Origin: Omphiscola glabra
Lineage: Eukaryota; Mollusca; Gastropoda; Lymnaeidae
DNA: 64,000 nt
NCBI GenBank assembly: GCA_964017045.1
Contig: OZ024796.1
Span: 26,289,010 to 26,353,009 of the forward strand
Direction: 5' to 3'
In this document: one piece after another, positions 57,575 through 64,000 of the stretch
Layout of the letters: each line of letters starts with the position of its first letter
Position numbering within the stretch: the stretch's first letter is position 1
Notes under the pieces: generated by a model
The model's database searches: none
Seen by the model: only the letters and a program-made list of their open reading frames with translations
Told to the model about the DNA's origin: nothing
Made by a program: the position numbers and the translations under genes

Positions 57575-57748
57575 TTCCCCCTCTGACCGTTAAACGATGC
57601 TGCTGAGTGCCGTCCATGGCTTCACATGTAAATTGTTATGGAATGGTTGGGCAAATACACATTTGTTTTTTTTTAATTAATGTACAGCGTGGTGAGCCCA
57701 GCCCTAGGCTAGGGTACCACGCTATAGAAAACTACCAATAATAATATA
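57434..57748 (+). mobile_element. 5'-truncated non-LTR retrotransposon, 3' end with AAT-rich tail
   Basis: The ORF remnant is followed by a ~105-bp 3' UTR, an oligo(T) patch, then 'gtacagcgtggtgagcccag', 'ggctagggtaccacgct' and an AAT-rich tail (aataataatataatcataat). The part from 57681 is shared with 52945-53073. The segment 'gcgtgg...ccacgc' is inverted-complementary and could form a 3' stem-loop, as often needed for template recognition in LINEs. Confidence 0.8.
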
Positions 57749-57895
57749 ATCATAATAAATTGTTTATGAAAATTTTGGTTTTTCATCCATAAATATAGGA
57801 AAAAGTTGTGCCCAGGTCCCCGGGGCCCCCCTATCCCCTACACTCAATTTCAATCTACATCCGCCCTTTAACCTTAATGATAGAAGAAAGGCCTC

Positions 57896-58085
57896 TTAAA
57901 TTATGAAGATGGGGGTATGGAACCATCTCTCATCGGTGTGCCACGCTACAATGGCGTGGCCACGGCAACAGTGAGACGAACACGTGGTCTGTGTTAACCG
58001 TACCTCGAGGCGCCCTCCTCGGTGGCAACCACACCGTGTGGAGCGTGTAATGTCAACCTCGCCAACGCTAGAATCCATCATTAAC
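57896..58085. other. GC-richer segment with open frames on both strands, nature unknown
   Basis: This 190-bp stretch is distinctly more GC-rich and less repetitive than its surroundings. The minus strand holds a 61-codon frame from ATG (MMDSSVGEVDITRSTRCGCH...). The plus strand reads open in two pieces around one stop (EDGGMEPSLIGVPRYNG... and ...SVATTPCGACNVNLANARIHH). I recognise neither. It may be a decayed exon, a promoter-proximal GC patch or a transposon part. Confidence 0.25.
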
Positions 58086-58214
58086 CCCCTGATCTGGCAT
58101 TAACCCCTGATCTAGAATTAACCCTGACCATAGAAAGGTCTTACACATTTAGCCTACCGGTAACGTAAAGATTTGGACATTAAAATAATCTGCCGTTGGG
58201 TTACCATTCTCCTT
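58086..58214. other. small direct repeats
   Basis: 'ctgatctggcattaacccc' and 'ctgatctagaattaaccct' form a decayed ~20-bp tandem at about 58090-58130. Confidence 0.5.
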
Positions 58215-58610
58215 TCTCCCTCCCCCACTTCCACCGGTCACCCCCCCACTTCCCCTGGTCACCCCCTCACTTCCCCCGGTCACCCCCCACACTTCCCCCG
58301 TCACCCCCACTTGCCCTGGTCACCCCCCTCACTTCCCCCGTCACCCCCACTTCCCTGCGGTAACCTCCCTCACTTCCCCCAGTCACCTCCCCCACTTCCC
58401 CCCGGTCAACCCCCTCACTTCCCCCGATCACCCCATTCACTTCCCCCGGTCACCCCCTCCCACTTCCCCCCGGTCACCCCCTTACTTCCCCCGGTCACCC
58501 TCCTCACTTTCCCCGGTCACCCCTACTTCCCCCCGGTCACCCCCCACTTTCCACGGTCACCCCCCTCACTTCCCCTGGTCACCCCCCTCACTTCCCCCGC
58601 TCACCCCCCC
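58215..58610. repeat. ~20-bp C-rich minisatellite, about 19 copies
   Basis: The unit is ggtcacccccctcacttccc, strongly pyrimidine-rich on the plus strand. Copies vary in the number of C residues. A plus-strand proline/serine-rich frame of 151 codons (PGHPPTSPGHPLTSP-like) results from it. Homopyrimidine tracts of this length can form triplex structures. Confidence 0.93.
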
Positions 58611-58845
58611 CCTGGACACCCACCCTGACACGTGTACATCAGAAGAAACACGAAGTGACTAAGGCTGCTATAATGGCAGTCAGTGTATCCCCTAGACATA
58701 GAGATATCTCTATGGTATATCCACGGCTACCAATTTGGAACTCTTCTTTCCCGGGTGATCATTTAAAATACAATGTTATTGGGACCCACTTACCTACCAG
58801 TGGCAACTGAGGAGCTGTTCACAGCTTTCCATCGTCCTTCCCGGT
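58611..58845. other. unannotated sequence
   Basis: Contains the palindrome-like 'catagagatatctctatggt' at about 58697-58716. Otherwise nothing recognisable. Confidence 0.4.
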
Positions 58846-59305
58846 GGTCAGTTTGTCACCATGAACAAGTCAGTATTCGGTGGTCAGTGTGCCATCATGG
58901 ACATGTCAGTATTTGGTGGTCAGTGTGCCATCATGGACATGTCAGTATTTGGTGGTGATTGTGCCATCATGGACATGTCAGTATTTGTTGGTCAGTATGC
59001 CACCATGGAATTGTCCATATTCGGTGTTCACTGGGCCATCATGGACATGTCAGTACTCGGTGGTCAGTGTGCGTCCATGGACATGTTAGTATTTGGTGGT
59101 CAGTGTGCCACCATGGACATGTCAGTACTCGGTGGTCAGTGTGCCACCATGGACGTGTAAGTATTCGGTGGTCAGTGGGCCACCATGGACATGCCAGTAC
59201 TCTGTGGTCAGTGTGCCACCATGGACATGTCAGTACTCGGTGGTCAGTGTGGCCCTATGAATGTGTCAGCATTCTGTGGTCATTGTGCCACCATGGACAT
59301 GGAAG
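58846..59305. repeat. 36-bp minisatellite, about 12.8 copies
   Basis: The unit is ggtcagtgtgccatcatgga followed by catgtcagtattcggt. Copies vary (accatgga, gtactcgg, ttgttgg). The 36-bp unit leaves all three plus frames open, one reading MDMSVFGGQCAI per unit over 99 codons. The peptide is regular, but the openness of all three frames argues for a unit-length effect. Confidence 0.95.
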
Positions 59306-59932
59306 TATGCGTACGTTGTAACGTGCTCAGAGCGACCCTCCTCTCTGCCACCTAGCTAACTTACAACACACAAGCAGGGCTCTGTGTGGCATTTGACAAA
59401 CACAGTTTTCGTTTTAATATAAGTATAAGCTTCCATCAATTAATTTAGCTCTTACATATACTTATGTGTGGAGCTGGGGGGTTGAGGGGGGTATTGTAAT
59501 TGTTGGCAAGAATCGCGTTACGCCCTCTCCGGGGCCCATGTCATAGAGAGCAGAGCATGGGAAAGTTGATATTACATATGAAACTTAAAAGGGGCATAAA
59601 AAAATAATAAAACGACAACCGGTTACCTCCCTTTAAAAGGTCCAATTTTTTGTAATTATTTTGTAAATAATTGAAGCCGGAATAATTAGGAGATTATGCT
59701 GAATGCGTCACAGACATGGGAGTGTATCTTGTTATTATTTCTTTTTTTTTTTTTTCCATGTTCGCAATTTTCCCTTGTTTTTTTTAAAAATATATTCAAT
59801 CTTTATTCCCACCCACCCTCTCCCGCTTTTCTTTTTTTTTTTTTTTTCCTTCTTCAAAATGAAGCATTTATAAAAATACAAATTCTGACCCCCTCTATGA
59901 AAACATTTTCTTTATTTCTTTCCGTCTATCAC
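59306..59932. other. unannotated sequence
   Basis: T-rich tracts at 59741-59756 and 59829-59847. A short C-rich open frame there is not credible. The last 8 bp are the left target duplication of the next element. Confidence 0.4.
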
Positions 59933-60137
59933 CAGTGGCGTAGCGAGCTTAACTCGCGCCCGGGGCACAATACCTTTTTAGCGCCCCCAATACCTTTTTT
60001 AGCGCCCCCAATACCTTTTTAGCGCCCCCCGTCTTTCGAAAACCATACAACATTATAGTAAAATATACCATTTGGCGCCCCTTTGTGAGTAGCGCCCGGG
60101 GCATGATCCCCCCATTGCCCCCCTCACTACGCCACTG
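59933..60137. mobile_element. 205-bp hAT-type MITE with perfect 8-bp duplication
   Basis: The left end cagtggcgtagcgag and the right end ctcactacgccactg are inverted-complementary at 14 of 15 positions. The flanks are tctatcac (59925-59932) and tctatcac (60138-60145). Inside, 'taccttttt-agcgcccccaa' is repeated three times at about 59970-60030, and 'gcgcccggggca' occurs near both ends in direct orientation. No ORF. The terminus and the subterminal CCCGGGCGC-type motif link it to the element at 40426. Confidence 0.94.
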
Positions 60138-60203
60138 TCTATCACTATCTTTCATCTCTCAATATCTTATCTCTCTCTCTCATTCTGTCTCTCTCCCCTT
60201 ACG

Positions 60204-60224
60204 CTCTCTCTCTCTCTCTCTCTC
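60204..60224. repeat. CT microsatellite
   Basis: About ten CT units within a longer pyrimidine-rich region (60150-60235) next to the MITE. Confidence 0.9.
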
Positions 60225-60644
60225 GATCTTCTCCGGACCTCAGCAATTCTCTGTTGCAACCGCGTCCATCCATTGTTTCCAACTCTTACCTCCCTTTGCC
60301 ACTTATTGTTTCCATCTCTTACCTTCCTTTGCCACTCATTGTTTCCTCGACTCCTTATTTATAAAATATGATCTCATGTAATTCTTTACCTCTTTTTTCC
60401 AGCCTCCTCATCAGTCCTCTTTTAACTCCTCTTCCGCCTCCTCTTTCGCCTCCTCTTGCACCTCCACGCCCGTGTTCCCATCCCCCCCCCCTCAAAACCG
60501 CTCGGCCACCCCTGGCGCCTCCACCAGTTGTAAATCTTTTCAATTGGCCGCCATGTGTCATACACACTGGGCACGTTAAACAAAAATTGGCCCGGCTCTC
60601 TAAATTCCGCGGGCATGACGAATTTTATTGGCGCACTCACGTTT
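60225..60644. other. pyrimidine-rich unannotated sequence
   Basis: 'ttgtttccatctcttacctt' and relatives form a decayed ~29-bp tandem at about 60270-60350. A 'cctcctcttncgcctcctc' region at 60425-60465 is a simple-repeat-like pyrimidine tract. No gene is seen. Confidence 0.45.
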
Positions 60645-60669
60645 TCAAATGTCAAACTTTGACATTTGA
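60645..60669. repeat. 25-bp perfect palindrome
   Basis: tcaaatgtcaaa, a single central c, then tttgacatttga. The 12-bp arms are exact. It could bind a dimeric factor, be part of a transposon end or be chance. Confidence 0.85.
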
Positions 60670-60838
60670 CTTAAAGGGGTCGTGAGTAAAACAGGCCTTT
60701 GCCGCGAGTGTTTGGAAAAGAAAAAAAATAATAATAATAAAAGAATGAAGATACCCACCTCCCCCCCTTTCCACCCACCCCTGTTTTTTTCTTTTTTGTG
60801 TGTGTTTCTATGTTTAATCTTACTTTCTCCCCTTTTAG

Positions 60839-60924
60839 AAAACACGTGCGAGTGGCCCCGGACGATATGTGTCTGGTTAATGGAGGAAGACGTTCCTCCA
60901 CTCCGGAATACAAGATTACATCTG
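60839..60924 (+). CDS. candidate internal exon, unknown gene
   Basis: A strong splice acceptor precedes it: a long T/C-rich tract from about 60783 ending ctttctccccttttag at 60838. The frame starting at 60840 reads KHVRVAPDDMCLVNGGRRSS then TPEYKITS, with balanced codon use and no low complexity. The possible donor tctg|gttggt at 60925 is weak, and the frame closes soon after. No family is recognised and no neighbouring exon was found. It may be a chance frame beside a pyrimidine tract. Confidence 0.22.
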
Positions 60925-60966
60925 GTTGGTTTTCAAAAGAAATATTTTAATTTGTTTTGTTACGTT

Positions 60967-60986
60967 TGTGTGTGTGTGTGTGTGTG
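60967..60986. repeat. (TG)10 microsatellite
   Basis: An uninterrupted TG tract followed by a T run. Confidence 0.95.
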
Positions 60987-61590
60987 TTTTTTTTTGTTTT
61001 TTTTAACGTTTCCTTGTTTTCAGTTTATTGTTTCTGAAAAACTTGAATTGTTTTTTTGTGTTTCGTTTAACAGGAATTATTTTTGTATACAAGCATACGT
61101 AATTTCTGAAAAGTTTTCTTTAATTTGTTTCAATTACAGTTCTTCCTCTTATTATTATTTGAAAAATTAAATGTTTGTGGGTGCCAGGGGTGGAGTTGGT
61201 ATTTAGTTGAAAAGAAATTTTGGGGAGGGGCATTCTGAGCTGAAATTGTGTATTCTGTCACATCATTTGCAATAATGCTTGTAAAAAGAGATGTATCGAT
61301 CACAGATATATGGCACCCACGTCAAGATCTATAAGTGAGCCCATTTCTACATAAATCAAATTTTAGGGACAATTTAATTTAAGCGAAATCGAGGCGCTCA
61401 TAGATCGACCTTCTAGAAGAGTTATTGCTTTAAACAAATGTAAAAAATATAAAAATTGATAAGTGTTCTAAAATTGTTGGTCAGTGTAGTTATAAGATTT
61501 GAACAAAGCTAGCTTAGGAAAGAGTGCATTGAAAGGTTGCTGTCACCAAAACATTTGTCCCGGTTGTCTTGAAAACTTCCTGGCGATTGT
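60987..61590. other. unannotated sequence
   Basis: T-rich to 61170, then unique sequence. No gene or element recognised. Confidence 0.35.
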
Positions 61591-62690
61591 AACAATCTCC
61601 ACCATTACATATTATGTGCTACAAATGTAGAGGGAACCATCTCCACCATTACATATCATGTGCCACAAATGTAGAGGGAACATTGTCCACCATTACATAT
61701 CATGTGCTACAATTGTAGAGGGAGCAATCTCCAACATTACATATCATGTGCTACAATTGTAGAGGGAACAATCTCCAACATTACATAATATCATGTGCTA
61801 CAATTGTAGAGGGAGCAATCTCCACCATTACATATCATGTGCCACAAATGTAGAGAGAACAATCTCCACCATTACATATCATGTGCTACAATTGTAGAAG
61901 GAACAATCACCACCATTACATATCATGTGCTACAATTGTAGAAGGAACAATCTCCACCATTACATATCATGTGCTACAATTGTAGAAGGAAGAATCTCCA
62001 CCATTACATATCATGTGCTACAATTGTAGAAGGAACAATCTCCACCATTACATATCATGAGCTACAATTGTAGAGGGAACAATCTCCAACATTACATAAT
62101 ATCATGTGCTACAATTGTAGAGGGAGCAATCTCCAACATTACATAATATCATGTGCTACAATTGTAGAGGGAGCAATCTCCACCATTACATAATATCATG
62201 TGCTACAATTGTAGAGGGAGCAATCTCCAACATTACATAATATCATGTGCTACAATTGTAGAGGGAGCAATCTCCACCATTACATAATATCATGTGCTAC
62301 AATTGTAGAGGGAGCAATCTCCACCATTACATAATATCATGTACCACTGTTGTAGAGGGAGCAATCTCCAACATTACATAATATCATGTGCTACAATTGT
62401 AGAGGGAGCAATCTCCACCATTACATAATATCATGTGCTACAATTGTAGAGGGAACAATCTCCAACATTACATAATATCATGTGCTACAATTGTAGAGGG
62501 AACAATCTCCAACATTACATAATATCATGTGCCACAATTGTAGAGGGAACAATCTCCAACATTACATAATATCATGTGCTACAATTGTAGAGGGAGCAAT
62601 CTCCAACATTACATAATATCATATGCTACAATTGTATAGGGAACAATCTCCAACATTACATAATATCATGTGGCACTGTTGTAGAGTGAA
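61591..62690. repeat. 44/47-bp minisatellite, about 24 copies in two subfamilies
   Basis: The base unit is aacaatctccaccattacat followed by atcatgtgctacaattgtagaggg. Copies on the 5' side (to about 62060) are mostly 44 bp with 'acatatcatg', and 3' copies are 47 bp with 'acataatatcatg'. One 47-bp copy lies within the 44-bp half at about 61760-61800. Variants ggagc / ggaac and ccaac / ccacc are distributed in patches. Neither unit length is a multiple of three, and no long ORF results. Confidence 0.95.
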
Positions 62691-62741
62691 CATAAGGACA
62701 TGATCTTTAAGGCAATAAACATTTTTATGTTATTTTAAGTA

Positions 62742-63023
62742 GTTTTGGGGGAGGATGGGGTGTGTCTAATTTTGAGGGTGGTTGTGTGCGTCTTGTTTAG
62801 TGGGGTTGTGGTGTCCTTTTTTGTGGGGTGGGTAGTGTGTCTTGTTTTAAGGGGGGGGGGGTCGTGTTTTGGGGTGAGGTGTGTGTCTTATTTTAGGGGT
62901 GGTGCTTTATGTCTTGTTTTTGGGGAGTGGGGTGTGTGTCTTGATTTGGGATAGGGTTGTATTTTGTTTGGGTGTGAGGTGTGTGTCTTGTTTTGGGGTG
63001 AGATGTGTGTCTTGTTTTAGGGG
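62742..63023. repeat. degenerate ~28-33 bp G/T-rich repeat
   Basis: 'ggtgtgtgtcttgttttagg' and relatives (tgtgcgtcttg, tatgtcttgtttttgg) recur about nine times at uneven spacing in a G/T-rich context. The plus-strand peptide frames rich in V, C, F and G are translations of it. Confidence 0.8.
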
Positions 63024-63207
63024 AATTATGATGAAGAAGGGACACCTATTCTTGAAATCTATTGATTCGTCTGTGTGATTTGAGCTGCTACATCTGGGAA
63101 TTTATAAGACAAGATGAAAACGCAGAGAGCGTCACTGAAAGACAACTGGTGAGTTTTTTTAAAGTCCCGAACAGTACGAGAAAGAATGATACATTTTTTT
63201 ATATTAG

Positions 63208-63263
63208 GACATCCATGCAAACTCTTTATGACATCCATGCAAACTCTTTATGACATCCATGCA
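63208..63263. repeat. 22-bp tandem repeat, 2.6 copies
   Basis: gacatccatgcaaactcttt plus at, in two perfect copies and one partial copy. Confidence 0.93.
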
Positions 63264-63302
63264 GTGAGCAAAGTCTACAATTACAAAGAGCTTAACCTGG
63301 GG

Positions 63303-63388
63303 GATACATTGAGGAGCAGCACCTTTCTAGTGGCCTGAGAGATACGTGGAGGAGCAGCATCTCTCTAGTGGCCTGAGAGATACATGGA
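63303..63388. repeat. 38-bp tandem repeat, 2.3 copies
   Basis: gatacattgaggagcagcac followed by ctttctagtggcctgaga, two copies with three or four differences and then a partial third. Confidence 0.9.
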
Positions 63389-64000
63389 CATGAAGTACCC
63401 TTGAAAAATGACCTAACCTGACACATACACAAATGCAAACGCACTGACATAAATAAAGACCCGCATAAAAAACGCGTTTAGATCAGAAGGCGCACGGGAG
63501 TACATAATAGATCTCCTGAAGAAATAAGCCATCAATGTCTCTATAACTGTATAGTCGGTTCTTTATATAGAAAACCCAAGGAACCTTCCTTTCTTTATCC
63601 ACCACAAGTGCTTGAAGAATAAAACATATATCTATATGCCTGAGAAATGAGTCTCAGTCAACGAATAGAACCCCTCCTATCGACGTCACGCTACCGTTGT
63701 CATCTGTGACCACATACTTAACAGGAAGATTACTTCTTGGATAGCGTGAGGTGAAGTTATACATAGTGCCTCTATGCATGTCTGATTTATTTCAACATGC
63801 ATCCGTCATGGTCATTACTGCGACGGGCTGTTGTTGCTCCATATCTCTCTCTTTCATTCTCTCTCTTCTGGCCATTAACCCTGCTGTTTTCTGCGGTGCT
63901 CCCCAAAACAATGTCTTAATGCTTCGTTTCCAAGTGCAAATTTTATTGTTCGTCTTCATGTGAGTGTCGGGGTTAGGAAAAGAAAAACAAACATGAAGAA
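63389..64000. other. unannotated sequence to the window edge
   Basis: Unique AT-rich sequence with a short CT tract at about 63843-63868. Open frames are short with no recognised domain. Confidence 0.35.

Noticed and set aside
58861..59160. Regular MDMSVFGGQCAI repeat protein
   Set aside because: The 36-bp unit leaves all three plus frames open, and the array continues past the stop with the same repeat.
61591..62690. CRISPR-like array
   Set aside because: Units are contiguous direct repeats with no unique spacers, and the sequence is eukaryotic in character.

Overview
This window reads as nuclear DNA of a metazoan, and a gastropod or other mollusc-type genome is my best guess. The grounds are AT-rich non-coding sequence, many short non-autonomous DNA transposons, the degraded 3' end of a non-LTR retrotransposon with an AAT-type tail, long minisatellites and frequent poly(dG)/poly(dC) runs. 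There are no bacterial-style gene clusters, operons or ribosome binding sites. I found no tRNA or rRNA gene, no CRISPR array and no complete host protein-coding gene. The species assignment is inference.

Layout. 1-24 kb: mostly unannotated AT-rich DNA with a 104-bp hairpin element (732-835), a 42-bp x24 minisatellite (966-1972), a 39-bp x12 minisatellite (3607-4074), a 'GTCGTTC...TTACGTCAC' MITE (8921-9409), one copy of a dispersed ~450-bp repeat (9657-10101), a 32-bp minisatellite (10981-11628), a 51-bp hAT-type miniature insertion with an intact 8-bp target duplication (16147-16197), a ~26-bp minisatellite (19191-19835) and a 36-bp minisatellite (23290-23593). 24-34 kb: visibly more AT-rich, with few minisatellites and only one long G/C run. 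It holds hAT-like remnants, a long TA microsatellite, an 84-bp perfect-stem foldback, a telomere-like 30-bp repeat, a broken acidic ORF that may be the N-terminus of a transposase, and a 204-bp tandem duplication. 34-47 kb: the densest transposon remnants, including two hAT-type elements with target duplications (38813-39217 and 40426-40793), two copies of one MITE family (about 37860-38254 and 44116-44530), a second telomere-like array in reverse orientation, a 24-bp G run, and a 298-bp long-inverted-repeat foldback with a perfect 9-bp duplication (45836-46133). 47-64 kb: minisatellite territory, with about twelve arrays of unit 12-47 bp, two of them with higher-order or subfamily structure, plus retrotransposon 3' ends (52945-53073 and 57434-57748), a second dispersed ~450-bp repeat copy (55414-55903), a 205-bp hAT-type MITE with exact ends (59933-60137) and one candidate exon (60839-60924).

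Most long open reading frames here arise because a repeat unit length is a multiple of three (42, 39, 36, 45 or 12 bp) or because three units make one (37 or 16 bp). They should not be taken as genes. The window is best described as intergenic or intronic DNA shaped by tandem-repeat expansion and non-autonomous transposon insertion. I did not find a new gene system. The most interesting structures are the boundary-resolved miniature transposons, the long-arm foldback, the inverted pair of telomere-like arrays and the higher-order minisatellites.
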